A stretch of 64,000 nucleotides of DNA from Orientia tsutsugamushi str. Boryong (lineage in GTDB: Bacteria; Pseudomonadota; Alphaproteobacteria; Rickettsiales; Rickettsiaceae), in NCBI RefSeq assembly GCF_000063545.1, contig NC_009488.1, positions 496,001 through 560,000 on the forward strand. The letters are read 5' to 3'. A program made the position numbers and the translations under genes. Below, in pieces: positions 27,915 to 39,632 of this stretch (its first letter is position 1; every line of letters starts with the position of its first letter). Under the pieces are notes generated by a model. That model did no database searches and had not been told where the DNA came from. It was given only the letters and a program-made list of their open reading frames with translations.

Positions 27915-29405
27915 TTAATCAACTGTAACATCTCTCTTAACATCATTATTAATATTTTCGCTTATAGCATTATCAGTAAAACTTAACCCCATATCTTTAC
28001 TTATTTCATCTGCGAAACCTTCTATTTCATCAGATGTACAAGGTTCTTCTACAATTTGAACTTCATTTTCAAGAATATGATTAATTACCTTAATTTCCTT
28101 AGCTTCCATAGCTATGCTATTTGATAGCCATCTAAGGTTATTATTATATGCATGCATAATTGCATTTGCTTCTTCTTTACCTTTATTTAAATATTGCAGT
28201 AAAATCATATTTTTTTCTTCGTCAGTAACAGTAATATTTTTCTTATCAGCATAATGTAATACAAATAAACCTGTTCTTACTCTTCTAGTAGCTATAAATT
28301 GACAATATTGTTCAATATCATGATCAGAACTTTTATCTAAAGCAACCTTAATACCATTATTATTATTATCCTTCAATGCAGCCAAAACATTCTGCCTAAC
28401 CACATTATATTCTGATTTTAATAGTAGCTTAGGCAGATCATAATCTAGCATCTTATCCAATTGATTCAAAAGCCTGGCTCTTAGTAATATTTGACTAAGC
28501 CCCATAAATTCCTTATTCTGAAGTTCTTTTACTTTGACTTTCAGCTCATCTATACTCGTAACTTTATATTTATCTAATATTTGTTGCTCAGTAATAAGTA
28601 CAGGTTGTTGAATCTTTTTTACTGTAACTCTTAAATTGGCCAACTTACCTGCAGCTTTACTATCATGATAATTATCTGGCAAAGTTGTACTTATGTCCAG
28701 CTGAGATCCTACTATACTGTCAGTAAATCTTTCCTCTATATCTTTACTAATTAACTTTCCACTTCCTAATATAAATTCTATATCTTCTTTATTATGATCT
28801 TCTATTCCATCACCAGTAATAGCAATATCTATAACTAACTTACTTCCCTTAATAGCTTTCTCTTGCTCTGAGCAATCCTTATATTCATATACTTCATTGC
28901 GTAACCCATTAATAAACTCATTTACAGATTCTTCTGTGCACTGTATTATATGTTTCTTAAGTGTAATTTGACTAAAATCAGGAATTTTAATTTCAGGATA
29001 TACAGTAAATTTTACATCTACTCTAATATCTTTTTCTTCTGCATTTGAATTTTGTTCTGAATTAACTTCAATACTAGAATCATCATTAATCTTGATACTA
29101 GGATCACCAATTAGTGAAAAATTATTAGACTTGATTAAACTTTTTACCGCAGCAACAATAACATCATTTTGAACATCATTTCTTATTGATGCTTCATACT
29201 GTCTTCGAATCTGCAACTGCTTTACTTGCATTGCCTTTGAAGTAATGTGAGATCCCGACTTAAACTTTCTAAATCCAGGCACATTTGCCCTTGCAGTTAA
29301 AGATATAACCTTTTGATCAGTCTTATCTTTTATTACACTTGCAGGAATAGAAATTTGAAAATGCTTTTCAAGGCCTTCACTCTGCAACTCGATGATTTGA
29401 GACAT
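27915..29405 (-). CDS. tig: Trigger factor, ribosome-associated chaperone
   Basis: 496 residues. The ribosome-binding loop appears as VPGFRKFKSGS (family GFRxGKxP), followed by the PPIase-like middle domain (KGSKLVIDIAITGDG...EFILGSGKLI) and the arm domain with SQILLRARLLNQLD. Longer than most because of an Asn/Ser/Glu-rich insert near residues 105-130 and an acidic C-terminal tail. The usual clpP-clpX partners do not follow. A 6-bp stem (ACCATC/GATGGT) lies just after the stop. Confidence 0.92.
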   Translation of the reverse strand: MSQIIELQSEGLEKHFQISIPASVIKDKTDQKVISLTARANVPGFRKFKSGSHITSKAMQVKQLQIRRQYEASIRNDVQNDVIVAAVKSLIKSNNFSLIGDPSIKINDDSSIEVNSEQNSNAEEKDIRVDVKFTVYPEIKIPDFSQITLKKHIIQCTEESVNEFINGLRNEVYEYKDCSEQEKAIKGSKLVIDIAITGDGIEDHNKEDIEFILGSGKLISKDIEERFTDSIVGSQLDISTTLPDNYHDSKAAGKLANLRVTVKKIQQPVLITEQQILDKYKVTSIDELKVKVKELQNKEFMGLSQILLRARLLNQLDKMLDYDLPKLLLKSEYNVVRQNVLAALKDNNNNGIKVALDKSSDHDIEQYCQFIATRRVRTGLFVLHYADKKNITVTDEEKNMILLQYLNKGKEEANAIMHAYNNNLRWLSNSIAMEAKEIKVINHILENEVQIVEEPCTSDEIEGFADEISKDMGLSFTDNAISENINNDVKRDVTVD

Positions 29406-29454
29406 AAATAATTAAATCTTTCGTATTTTGTAAATTACATTCTTTTAAGCTTGC

Positions 29455-29539
29455 TGGTACGGGTGGAGGGAATTGAACCCCCATGCCTTTCAGCGCCAGA
29501 ACCTAAATCTGGTACGTCTACCAATTTCGCCACACCCGC
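29455..29539 (-). tRNA. tRNA-Leu (UAG)
   Basis: Minus strand, 85 nt: GCGGGTG acceptor, D arm TGGCGAAATTGGTAGACG, anticodon stem CCAGA/TCTGG with loop TTTAGGT (anticodon TAG), a long variable arm, T arm GGGGGTTCAATTCCC and encoded ACCA. Between tig and dapE. Confidence 0.93.
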
Positions 29540-29556
29540 TTTAAATTAATTATACT

Positions 29557-30723
29557 TTAATTTGTTCTAAATTTGCTATTGCTCATTAGAAACAAGCATA
29601 AAGCATTATAATACACTCTACATAAAGTTTGTAAATCATTAATTAAACAATACTCATTAATTTTGTGAGCCATAGTATTTAATAATCCAAATTCTACAAT
29701 AGGAGAATAATCTTTAAAAAAATAAGCATCAGATGTGCCTCCTGAAGTTGAAAATTCTGGCTTTATTTTTGTTACTTTATGTACTAATTCTTTAAAACTG
29801 AAAATATAAGGAGACATTTTTGCTAAAAATGGTCTTGACCTGCAACTTGATTGTAAGTCATAGTTTGTAGTAAATTGTTCAATAGTTTTTTTAACAATCT
29901 CTAACAACCGCTCATTAGTATGAATATCATTAAACCTGATATTAAACTTTGATTTAGCTATTTCAGGTATAATATTTGTAATATTATTGTTTGTATCTAT
30001 TGAAACAATTTCTAAATTAGATGGTGCAAAAAATTCATTGCCTTCATCTATCTTATAAGCAATCAACCTATTCAAAATCTTCACAATTAAATGATTTGGA
30101 TTAATAGCCAAATGTGGATAAGCTACATGACCTTGCTTGCCAAAGACTTTTAAATCAAAATTTATACTACCACGTCTGCCAATCTTTATAGTATCACCAA
30201 TTTTGTCTGTACATGTCGGTTCGCCTAAAATAGTAAAATCTATTTTATGCCCTTGCCTGTAAATCCACTCCAACATTTTTTTGGTACCAAATAATGCTTC
30301 ACCTTCCTCATCAGCTGTAATTAAAAAACTAATTGTTCCATTAAAATCATGATTGTTATCAATAAAACAGAATACTGAAGATAACATTGCAGATATTGCC
30401 CCTTTCATATCTACAACACCTCTACCATAAATTTTATCTTTATACTGAGTAGCGCAAAAAGGAGGATATTTCCATTGTTCAATAAATCCGGCAGGTACTA
30501 CATCAATGTGACCAGCAAAACATATATTTGGCTGCCCATTACCAAAATATCCATAAAGATTTTTAACTTTATATTCCTGACCAAACTCCTTTACATAAAC
30601 CTTAAACCCTTGTTTTACAAGTAAATTAGTAATAAAGTCTATTGCACCATTATCATTTGGTGTAACAGACTTAAAGCTTATTAACTGTTTTAATAGCTCA
30701 ATAATTAATTTTTTACTTATCAC
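29557..30723 (-). CDS. dapE: Succinyl-diaminopimelate desuccinylase
   Basis: 388 residues of the M20 metallopeptidase family: LISFKSVTPNDNGAIDFI, the metal His in CFAGHIDVVPAG, Asp in YGRGVVDMKGAI, ITADEEGEA with the catalytic Glu, GEPTCTDKIGD and the final metal ligand in EFGLLNTMAHKINE. It makes LL-diaminopimelate in the lysine/peptidoglycan pathway, which fits reports of a minimal cell wall in Orientia. Full length. Confidence 0.93.
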   Translation of the reverse strand: MISKKLIIELLKQLISFKSVTPNDNGAIDFITNLLVKQGFKVYVKEFGQEYKVKNLYGYFGNGQPNICFAGHIDVVPAGFIEQWKYPPFCATQYKDKIYGRGVVDMKGAISAMLSSVFCFIDNNHDFNGTISFLITADEEGEALFGTKKMLEWIYRQGHKIDFTILGEPTCTDKIGDTIKIGRRGSINFDLKVFGKQGHVAYPHLAINPNHLIVKILNRLIAYKIDEGNEFFAPSNLEIVSIDTNNNITNIIPEIAKSKFNIRFNDIHTNERLLEIVKKTIEQFTTNYDLQSSCRSRPFLAKMSPYIFSFKELVHKVTKIKPEFSTSGGTSDAYFFKDYSPIVEFGLLNTMAHKINEYCLINDLQTLCRVYYNALCLFLMSNSKFRTN

Positions 30724-30885
30724 TCAGTTAATTTTTAATATTCAATTTTATAGCTATAGCTAAAAAGCCTCTAGAAACTTAGGTAACAACTGCCTTTCAG
30801 CTGCATTATATTAGTATAAGCGCTTCATCAAGCAAAAACTTATAACAAGATGTTATAAAGAATTGAAAGATGAACGCTTTAAGAC

Positions 30886-32778
30886 TTAATTTACTGATTT
30901 TTCAATAAAGAAATTTATACGATTACAATAATCCTGTAGATCAGGAATCGGTTGTCCCTCTATCAAGTAAGATTGATCCAATAAAGTCATTACAAGCTGT
31001 TTATTTACATCTAAATTTTGATTAAGCTTAATATTTTCATTAATCTTTTTAATAATTGTGTGATTAGGATTAATTTCCAAAATTTTGCTAGAATGGCTAC
31101 TTAATTGCTTTTGCTCTATTAAAAACCTTTCAGTCCTAATATCCATACTTCCTTCTGGTACTGTTAAACATACTGGACTGCGAGTGAGTTTTTTAGATAC
31201 TTCTACTGATTTAACTTTATCTCCTAATACTTCTTTAAAATATTTGATTAATTGCTCACAATTTTGGTCATCAGAAGATGAAGTATCATCTTTACCATCG
31301 TTATTGGTATCACTTGATTTAGCTGTTTTAGTATCACAATTGTCAATTTCAATATTAGCTGAAGTTACTGACTTCAATACATAGTCATTATACTTTCTAG
31401 TCACCATAACCCAGAACTTATCAACATCGTCTGTAAGTAGTAAAACATCAATATTTCTACTTAATAAACCTTCAATTTGTGGACTAGATTTAAGAGCTTC
31501 TAAATCATCTCCAGTAATATAATAAATGTTTTTTTGTTCTGATTTTAAATTAGCAATATATTCATCAAGTGAAATAAACTTATCTTGTAATGCACTCCTA
31601 AACAAACAGATTTTTAATAATTTATCAACATCTGCTGTACCTTCACATAATCCTTCTTTTAGAACTGCTCCAAAATTATTCCAAAATGTTTCATATTCGC
31701 CTTGATCTTTAGTTTTTTGTTTTTCTAGTTCTGTAATAACTCTTTTGGTTATAGATGCCTGGATTTTATCAATCAAAGGACTATGTTGCAAGGTTTCACG
31801 GCTAATATTTAGCGACAAATCTTCTGAATCTACTACTCCTCTTAAAAATCTCATATATTTTGGAATTAAAGCGACATTCTCATCAGTAATAAATACCTTC
31901 TTTATATAAAGTTTTACTCTGCTTTTTCTATCAGGATGAAATAAATCAAAAGTTTTTGATGAAGGAATAAATAATAAGTTTGTAAATTCTATTACTCCTT
32001 CAGATTTATTATGAATAGTAACCCACGGCTTATCTATAGCATATGCAATATTTCGATAAAATTCCTCATATTGTTCATCAGTTATATCACTTTTAGATCT
32101 AGTCCATAATGCTGATGATGAGTTAACTTGTTGCTCTTTACCATCCACTCCAACATAGTATATTGGAACTGAGATATGATCAGAGTAAGTTTTAATAATA
32201 TCTTTAATTTGAAAATGATCTAAGTAGTTATCATATTCTGGTTTAATATGTAAAGTAATTTTTGTACCTCTAATAAAATCAGCTTCACAATCTTCAATAT
32301 AATACTCACCCTCACCTTTAGAAGACCACTGATAAGCTTGTGCTTCACCAGCCTTCTTAGATATTACTTTGACCTCATCTGCTACCATATATGATGAATA
32401 GAACCCCACTCCAAATTGCCCTATCAACATGTTATCCTTTTTAGCATCATTGCCTAACTGCTCCAAAAATTTTTGAGTGCCAGAACTAGCTATCGTTCCT
32501 AAATTCTGTGTTAGGTCTTCTTTATTCATTCCAATACCGTTATCTTGTAAAATTATATAACGTTTTTCCTTATCCATTGAGACAGTAATTTTAAAATCAC
32601 TTTCTCCTTGCAGCAGTTCAGCATTACTTTGACTAAGATAACGTAGCTTATCACAAGCATCAGAGGCATTTGAAATTAATTCTCGTAAAAAAATCTTCTT
32701 ATTGGTATATAATGTGTGAATTACCAAATGAAGTACTTTGCCTACTTCTGCATCAAATTTATAAGTTTCTACTGACAT
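30886..32778 (-). CDS. htpG: Chaperone HtpG (bacterial Hsp90)
   Basis: 630 residues. N-terminal GHKL ATPase: [50 protein letters not shown]. Middle domain with [19 protein letters not shown] hydrophilic Asp/Ser-rich stretch ([19 protein letters not shown], near residue 480) replaces the usual short linker before the C-terminal dimerisation domain. Complete. Confidence 0.95.
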   Translation of the reverse strand: MSVETYKFDAEVGKVLHLVIHTLYTNKKIFLRELISNASDACDKLRYLSQSNAELLQGESDFKITVSMDKEKRYIILQDNGIGMNKEDLTQNLGTIASSGTQKFLEQLGNDAKKDNMLIGQFGVGFYSSYMVADEVKVISKKAGEAQAYQWSSKGEGEYYIEDCEADFIRGTKITLHIKPEYDNYLDHFQIKDIIKTYSDHISVPIYYVGVDGKEQQVNSSSALWTRSKSDITDEQYEEFYRNIAYAIDKPWVTIHNKSEGVIEFTNLLFIPSSKTFDLFHPDRKSRVKLYIKKVFITDENVALIPKYMRFLRGVVDSEDLSLNISRETLQHSPLIDKIQASITKRVITELEKQKTKDQGEYETFWNNFGAVLKEGLCEGTADVDKLLKICLFRSALQDKFISLDEYIANLKSEQKNIYYITGDDLEALKSSPQIEGLLSRNIDVLLLTDDVDKFWVMVTRKYNDYVLKSVTSANIEIDNCDTKTAKSSDTNNDGKDDTSSSDDQNCEQLIKYFKEVLGDKVKSVEVSKKLTRSPVCLTVPEGSMDIRTERFLIEQKQLSSHSSKILEINPNHTIIKKINENIKLNQNLDVNKQLVMTLLDQSYLIEGQPIPDLQDYCNRINFFIEKSVN

Positions 32779-33223
32779 TTTTTAAACTATTTTTTAGTGA
32801 ATTAAACAATATTACATTTTGTATACAAAATTTAGACAGTTCAAGATACAGTAGCAATACAGCTGCTATATCTTCAGATTATAAAAAATTAAGTATTATA
32901 ACTTAATTAATAACTACATATGCTTACATTAATTAATTACTTGTAATTTGTTACTCAAAACTCAATTAAGAGCTTAATTGCTAAATCTACAAAACATGGT
33001 ATATCATAGTATATATGTATAGATATTATTTTTTAAATAGCATATTTAAGTAAATTATTGGTTAATAAACTATAAAAATACTTGTGAATTATTCTCACAT
33101 ATGATAAACTAAGCGCCCTGAAGTTAAGTTATTGACACTACAAATTTAATACTGCTAGGAGTACTGTAGTTTCAAAAATAAAGTATATAATTTATAAAAA
33201 ATATCTTATAGGATAATATTATC

Positions 33224-33430
33224 ATGCCTAAGCTTAAAACTAAATCAGCAGTTAAAAAGCGCTTTAGCCTATCCTCAAGTGGTAAGCTGAAAGTAACACA
33301 AGCAGGAAAGCGGCATTTTATGCGCCGTAGAACTAAGAAGCAATTGAGAAATTTAAGAAGTACAACAACTCTTATAGGACAAGATGCTAAAAATATTATT
33401 AAGTATCTTATGCCTTATGGTGTTCAATAA
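33224..33430 (+). CDS. rpmI: 50S ribosomal protein L35
   Basis: 68 residues, [23 protein letters not shown]...[18 protein letters not shown], the L35 signature. First of the rpmI-rplT pair; infC, normally just upstream, is at 58.2 kb instead. Confidence 0.95.
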   Translation: MPKLKTKSAVKKRFSLSSSGKLKVTQAGKRHFMRRRTKKQLRNLRSTTTLIGQDAKNIIKYLMPYGVQ

Positions 33431-33449
33431 ATTTATAAGGGATTTTTAA

Positions 33450-33815
33450 ATGTCACGCGCAAGATCAGGGAAAGTTAATAAAAATCGTCATAAAAAAATC
33501 TTAAAATTAGCTAAAGGTTATCGTGGTAGAGCTAAAAATTGTTTTAGAATTGCTATTCAAAAAGTAGAAAAAGCACTTCAGTATAGCTACCGCGACAGAC
33601 GTAATCGCAAGCGCCAGTTTAGAGCGTTATGGATTCAAAGAATTAATGCTGCTGTAAGACAATATGATATGACTTATTCACAGTTTATTAATGGACTCAA
33701 ACAAGCAAATATTACTGTAGATCGTAAAGTCATGGCCAATTTAGCAGTTCATAATGCTGATTCTTTTGTACATTTAGTAGAGCTTACTAAGAAATCACTA
33801 GCTAAAACTGCATGA
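33450..33815 (+). CDS. rplT: 50S ribosomal protein L20
   Basis: 121 residues, starting [35 protein letters not shown] with the basic extension that threads 23S rRNA, then [23 protein letters not shown]. 19 bases after rpmI. In other bacteria L20 represses its own operon through a leader RNA; I cannot identify such a structure here. Confidence 0.95.
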   Translation: MSRARSGKVNKNRHKKILKLAKGYRGRAKNCFRIAIQKVEKALQYSYRDRRNRKRQFRALWIQRINAAVRQYDMTYSQFINGLKQANITVDRKVMANLAVHNADSFVHLVELTKKSLAKTA

Positions 33816-34680
33816 TTAATATGCACCTTAGTCGTAAAAAAGGCGCGCTTGTATTAACTTTGAACTATCAGGCTTTGCTATATTGAGGTTAAGTGTATAA
33901 ATTTTCCAAATGTCATATTAGCCTAAGAGTTCTATATAATAACTCTGCTAAGATACAGAAAGAATTAAGAATTAATTTTTTACAATTATGTATAGACTTT
34001 AAGCATGTTCTTTATACATCTTTGTTCAAAATATTTGTAAAGTTATCTATTATGTAAAAAATCGTTACAGTTCTTCTTGTGTATTAGAGTATTTTTGTTG
34101 TTTTTATCTATCTTCATTTATTTCATTTTTTATATCATACTATTGCGGTAATCCTTAACTTCACATACCAAAGTCAGATATAACGAAAAAGCAAAAGATA
34201 GAAAAAAGAAACATGTAAAAGAAAAAGAAACAAACATTTTGTTAGGCTTAAAAACATAAGTATAAAAAAATACAGCAAGGATATTAGTTTGAAAATTCAT
34301 AACAGATATGTAATGAGAATGCTTAATATGAAAAGGAAGCTTTAACTTTGCCATTAATAGTAGATTTAAGCTGCAATATTGCTTGATCGTCGTGTAATAA
34401 CAAGGTGTTACCAAATTTTACATCCACTAAGGGTTGGGGCAAGTGAAGGCGCGGTAGTTTTGTTATCACAGTTTCCATCACCTACTACATTAAACGTAAT
34501 GTAAGGATTTCCTATATTGTGCTTTCCTGATAACTTCATATCATTGCCTATAGAGCATATCGTAAGTTATTCTTTCAAAGATCTATAATATCGAATTTAG
34601 TAATCATTATATAATTCTATTCTACCTTTTCCAGCTGAAGCATTTCAATTACTTTTTCAGCTTTAGCTTTGATATATATT
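33816..34680. other. Gene-free region after rplT
   Basis: About 870 bases. A 94-codon minus-strand frame at 34130-34414 is built on an A-rich stretch of the other strand and has no recognisable motif. Nothing else is supported. Confidence 0.4.
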
Positions 34681-35033
34681 TTCCTTCTCAGGTCTTATAA
34701 TTCTAATGAAAAAGTAATTAGTATGATATATTCTATAGGTTTTCGAAAAAAAGTGCCAGACATAAAAACAAGAGAGAAAACCAGTTTTGAAAAGATATCA
34801 AAACGTTTTGAGATAGGAAAGAATATAGTATTTGTGTGGAGTAAAAACATATCGTAATTAAAAAACAGAAACAGATCTTCAACAAAAATCTCTATTGATA
34901 AACTAAAAGAAGATGTGTCGCAATGTAGTGATGCATCTCAATATGGAAGAGCTAGACTGCTAGGAATAAGCAATGCGAATATACAAAAAAAGCATTAAAG
35001 AGATTAAATATTACATATAAAAAAAGCTTTAAA

Positions 35034-35408
35034 ACGCCAGTTTAGGATAAGAGAAAGCAGGGAAGTCATAATACAAAAGGTCTACAAGAGATAATGTGCA
35101 ATTATAATTATGTGATATATTAAATATAGTTTTAATTAATAGCCATTTATTTATTGCTCGCATGTTTGCACATGCAAATTTAGAATAAGAAACAGTTAGA
35201 AAGAGATATATATACAAGTATTACAATGGTCAATGTTCAGGTTATTAAGTATAGTATTATGAACTAATACTTGTAGAAATATGAGCAATAAATAAACTGT
35301 TATTAATTGAAATTATATTTAAATATATCGCATAATTTAATTGTGCATTATCTCTCGTAGACCTTTTACATTATGCTTTCCCTGCTTTTTCTTATCCTAA
35401 ACTGGCGT
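35034..35408. mobile_element. 375-bp palindromic miniature element, IS982-type ends, copy 2
   Basis: ACGCCAGTTTAGGATAAG at 35034 and its inverse at 35408, with target duplication TTAAA on both sides. The arms (about 150-170 bp) are inverted copies of each other almost to the centre, including AGGTCTAC, AATTATG and CAATAAATAAA stretches. It lies in the IS630 gene, and excision with one TTAAA restores the codons YKKSFKTSK. Confidence 0.88.
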
Positions 35409-36055
35409 TTAAAACATCCAAAAGCAAAAAAGAAGAGAGATTAAAATTTCAGAATAAGATAAAAAGGTATACAGACAAAGGAAAAGTTATTATCTTTACT
35501 GGTGAGAGCAGTTTTGTTCATAGTATCACACTAGAACTCACGTATTTGCACAAGATACATAAGATGTTGGTGTTTATAATTTGCATTCATCAAAGAGGAA
35601 CTAATGTTATATGAGATTAGTAGATAAATCTCTGCTAACTGTATCAATTTTGACTGCAATGTTAATACTAGACCTCTTTCGAAACTGGTTAACGTAGTTC
35701 AAAATTATAAATGCCAGAGATCAAATTAAATCTAATGCCTAATCTTTTACGTCTATTTCGATATTTATCAGCAATAATTTTGAACCGTTTTAGCATACCA
35801 ATAACGTTTTTAGTTAAAGGATTTTTTTGCTTTTTTTCTTTGGTAATTCAGAATTATTGTGAATTTTTTGTATACCTTGATATCCTGTATCAGTAATCGC
35901 TTTAACCTTATGATGGATAAGAATTTTGGATTCCTTAAATAATCTAAAGCCATGTTTTTTACCGTTAGAAAAATCTGTACATATTACTTGGTGTGTTTTC
36001 TTGTCTAGGGCTATTTGAGTTTTTAGTATATGCCTTTTCTTCTTTCATGAATAAT

Positions 36056-36962
36056 AGACCTCTTTCGAAACTGGTTAAGGTAGTTCAAAATTATAAATGC
36101 CAGAGATCAAATTAAATCTAAGACCAAATCTTTTACGTCTATTTCGATATTTGTCAGCAATAATTTTGAACCGTTTTAGCATACCAATAACGTTTTCATT
36201 GACAACTCTTTCTCCTGCTAACCTACGATTATTCTTTTTATCATTTTTAGTTAAAGGATTTTTCTTGCTTTTTTTCTTTGGTAATGCAGAATTATTGTGA
36301 ATTTTTTGTATACCTTGATATCCTGTATCAGTAATCGCTTTAATCTTAGGATGGATAAGAATTTTGGATTCCTTAAATAATCTAAAGTCATGTTTTTTAC
36401 CGTTAGAAAAATCTGTACATATTACTTGGTGTGTTTTCTTGTCTACCACTATTTGAGTCTTTAGTGTATGCCTTTTCTTCTTTCCTGAATAATAGAATTT
36501 TTGTTTTTTTTGGGTCTTTCTATTGGACTCTCAGTAGCATCAATCAAGACTACTTCATAATTCATATCGCTATTCATTAGAGCTTTACGACCTGGAAGAG
36601 CAAAGTTTGGGTGTTTAACTAAGGTGTCTTCTACCCATTTTACAGCTTTATATGCTGAACTTTCACTAATCCCATAGTTCTGACCTATATGAAAATAAGT
36701 ACGGTATTCTCTAAGGTATTCTAAGGCCATCAATAACTGTTCCTCCAAATTGAGCTTATTTTTACGCCCTCCTTTTGATTTCTTAACACCATCAGCTTTC
36801 CTCAAAATATCCACCATCTTTGAGAATGTTCCCTTCCTTACTACTGTTAATCGACGAAATTTTTCATCCTTTAACTCTTTAATCTGATCTAATTTCATTA
36901 TTACTTCAAATCAGATTTTTATAACACCATTTTACATCATTGTATAGTTTCGAAAGAAGTCT
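36056..36962 (-). mobile_element. IS5-family element, copy 6, complete and possibly active
   Basis: 907 bp with both ends, AAT target duplication, both transposase frames open and an 8-A slippery run. It inserted at the GAATAATAG site inside the older copy 5, at the orfA/orfB junction. It is the only copy in the window without a visible defect and probably the source of transposase for the others. Confidence 0.9.
36075..36898 (-). CDS. IS5-family DDE transposase, -1 frameshift fusion of orfA and orfB
   Basis: OrfA 36461-36898 (145 residues) starts MKLDQIKELKDEKF, has a helix-turn-helix around residues 40-95 (YHIGQNYGISESSAYKAVKW type) and the first catalytic Asp in VVLIDATESP. At CCCAAAAAAAAC (about 36500-36512) a -1 slip reads KKKQKFYYSGKKKRHTLK into orfB, which holds the second Asp (ITDTGYQG) and the Glu (VNENVIGMLKRFKI) and ends IYNFELP at 36075. 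The fused protein of about 270 residues has a full DDE triad. Confidence 0.85.
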
Positions 36963-37715
36963 AATAGAATTTTTATTTTTTTAGGCTTTCTATAGGACTC
37001 TCAGTAGCATCAACTAAGACTACTTCATAATTCATATCACTCTTCATTATAGCTTTACGGCCTGGAAGAGCAAAGTTTGGGTGTTTAACTAGGGTGTCTT
37101 CCACCCATTTTACAGCTTTATATGCTGAACTTTCACTAATCCCATAGTTCTGACCTATATGAAAATAAGTACGGTATTCTCTAAGGTATTCTAAGGCCAT
37201 CAATAACTGTTCCTCCAAATTGAGCTTATTTTTACGCCCTACTTTTGATTTCTTAACACCATCAGCTTTCCTCAAAATATCCACCATCTTTGAGAATGTT
37301 CCCTTCCTTACTACTGTTAATCGACGAAATTTTTCATTCTCTAACTCTTTAATCTGTTCGAATTTAATTATTACTTCAAATCAGATATTTATAACACCAT
37401 TCTACATCATTGTATACTTTCGAAAGAAGTCTACTGTTATTTTTAACTGTTTGATAGAACAGGATTTAATTCAGAAGTTACCTAATAATTCTGTAGTCAT
37501 AATGGATAATGCAAGTTTTCATAAAGGCCATCATTTAAAAACTATGATAAAAAAAGATGGGCATATATTAGAGTATGTACTGACTTATTCTCCTGATTTA
37601 AATCCTATTTAGAAAAAATGTTTTCAAGCCAAATCAAGCAGAATAAAATATCACTGTAACTTAGATACGCTTTTTGAAAAGTATATAACATAACTGTTTT
37701 ATGCTAGTTTAACTA

Positions 37716-38540
37716 TAGCACTGATTGAGAGAAAGTATTGTACTCCTCAGATTGGAGTAGCTAGTCCTTTGTTGACAAATATTTTTATGCATCATGCCAT
37801 TTGATAAATGAATGAGAAGGTACTTTTCAGAACTAAGATTTGAGCTTTTCGAAGATGATATTTTAGCGCATTATAGTCACGCAACAGCAGACTACAAAAA
37901 CTGGATCAGCTATGTATTCATTCTTGCACAAGATGGAGCATTTTCTAACACGTGGGGTAATTAAAAAATACAAAAGAATTCAACAGTTATAAGTAATAGG
38001 CAAGACGCTAGTTAAAATGTGAGTGAAAGTGCGCGAAGCAGAATTTTTTGTTCATCGAAGCTTAGGTTTTAAATCAATAGTTAGATAATGGTAGTTATAT
38101 GAGTGTAGACATTTGCAGTTCTGCTATGCTAGCAGCTCTTGCTGAAGTTTCTACCTCTTTCTAACTTACCAAAAGAAAATTAAATCAGCCTTGTAAACAG
38201 ACTGGAAAAAACAAGCTTCAACTTAACAAAGAAAAGACCAAAGTGATAAAGTATTCAAATAAGAAGCAAAGACAAGAAATAGGGCATGAACAGTTTGATT
38301 TTTATGTTTTACTGTTTATCTAAGAAAGTCTAAGAAGAATAAACAATACGAAATGTTAAAAGTATAGTAGAAAAAGTTAAACAAAGTTAATGACTAATGC
38401 AAAGATGTTAGGAACAAATATAGTTACAGGTTATATTGGCAAGTTTTTACAGCAAGTTAAGATGATATATAAATATTATAAAAAATAAAGTATTGACAAT
38501 ATAATTGTTCAGTTTTGGATGTATGATGCTTATAGTAACC
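37716..38540. other. Debris region, no intact gene
   Basis: About 820 bases. A 51-codon frame at 37809-37964 (MRRYFSELRFELFEDDILAHY...) reads like part of a real gene but has no family I can name. Other frames are broken. Probably remnants of former RAGE or IS genes. Confidence 0.4.
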
Positions 38541-38757
38541 TATAATGAGGTTTGAGCATAGAAAGAAGCGATAAAATAGTTAAAAAATCTGTTGGTTGTA
38601 AAGTTATTTTTCCGCTTCCGCCACCTTATTCTCTAGATTTAAATCAGATGGGAAAGTTTTGTTCTAATATGAAGATGTGGATTAGAGATCAAATTACTCA
38701 ATTTGGTAAATTTTATGAATCTATTATTGCCTTTTTCTATGCTCAAACCTTATTGTA
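38541..38757 (+). mobile_element. 217-bp IS630-derived miniature element
   Basis: TATAATGAGGTTTGAGCATA on the left and TATGCTCAAACCTTATTGTA on the right are inverted repeats. The middle encodes the C-terminal end of an IS630-type transposase in one frame (PPYSLDLNQMGKFCSNMKMW...FFYAQTLL; compare PYSPDLNPIEKFW), joined to the left end by an internal deletion. Related single ends are at 21466 and about 43216. Confidence 0.75.
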
Positions 38758-39632
38758 AATGACTATATAGATATTGATGAACAGAAATGAAATAATGTAA
38801 ATGGTTAAATACTGTTATGTAAATTGCTTAGGCTGTAAGATCATTAAAGCATTGCCACAGCATACAGTAAAGAGGTTTATATTAAAAATAATATTCAAGA
38901 GGGATATAAACGTAGCCAAAAGCTGTCATGTAAGCATTTTAGACTTTTTATTATTATACGATATTTATTACCTAAAGTAAAAGTATATCGTGCGTTATGG
39001 TAATATGAGTAGTGTAAATGTTTGCTAGATAATATTCCAACGAATAAACCTATTCTAAAGAAATAGTTAAAAAAATTAACCATTAAAGGCATTAAAATTA
39101 TATTTTCTAAATAATAACACGACTTTTATTCGAGGCTTATACAAAGATTTAGAGTAATATATTCAAGTCACAATGATAGCGAGATTATGTTGAACGAATG
39201 AATCATAACTAGCTATAAAGCGAACTAATTTAAATGAAACTACTTAATTTTTTAATGTATACCCTATTATTGTGTGTATGTTATTTCAATAATCATTTCT
39301 TTAAAAAATTTGTATAGTAAATAACAATGCATAAAGTAAGCTACTATATAAATTAAACATAAATTACTATGTATAGTTTATAAATCAATTCAAAATAATA
39401 GTTTAACTTAGCTAAGTAATATTGAAGATATCTGTTTGATATCTTTTTCCAAGTAAATAGATATCCATATTTGCTTTTCCTGAACTATGACACTACTTAT
39501 TTTCTACAGTTAACTTATACACTTTTGTGTACATATTAACTTAATCTTAACATAGTTAAATAATCATACATAACGCCATATAGTGCAAATTAAAGCACAT
39601 TATACCATATCATAAATAAGGTCAGATATATA
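38758..39632. other. Gene-free region
   Basis: About 870 AT-rich bases before tRNA-Thr. Short frames (for example minus strand 38895-39092) show no motif. Likely degraded sequence. Confidence 0.4.

Larger units (their letters stand above)
35670..37432 (-). mobile_element. IS5-family element, copy 5 (outer), split by copy 6
   Basis: Ends AGACCTCTTTCG at 35670 and GAAAGAAGTCT at 37432, flanked by ACT on both sides. After removal of the inner copy (36056-36962) and one AAT it is about 856 bp; a deletion of roughly 50 bp in orfB (around 35813) explains the missing length. The transposase is dead, with orfA (36973-37287) cut at the basic region. Confidence 0.85.
34723..37715 (+). pseudogene. IS630-family transposase, dead and split by three insertions
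   Basis: Pieces in order: 34723-35033 (MIYSIGFRKKVPDIKTREKTSFEKISKRF with helix-turn-helix, two stops), 35409-35669 (KTSKSKKEERLKFQNKI...VIIFTGESSFVHSI, where the family has the first Asp as DESGF, here GESSF, so the catalytic Asp is lost), and 37433-37715 (NTVIFNCLIEQDLIQKLPNNSVVIMDNASFHKG with the second Asp, then YSPDLNPI-stop). Removing the miniature element and the IS5-like pair with one target copy each rejoins the frame, so the insertions came into a once continuous gene. The final Glu (PIE) is replaced by a stop. Confidence 0.8.

Noticed and set aside
34130-34414. 94-residue frame rich in Phe and Ser
   Set aside because: It reads the complement of an A/G-rich stretch; no ribosome site, no family resemblance.
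37220-37612. 130-residue plus-strand gene
   Set aside because: Its first half is antisense to an IS5-like orfA; only the end (from 37433) is real IS630 sequence.
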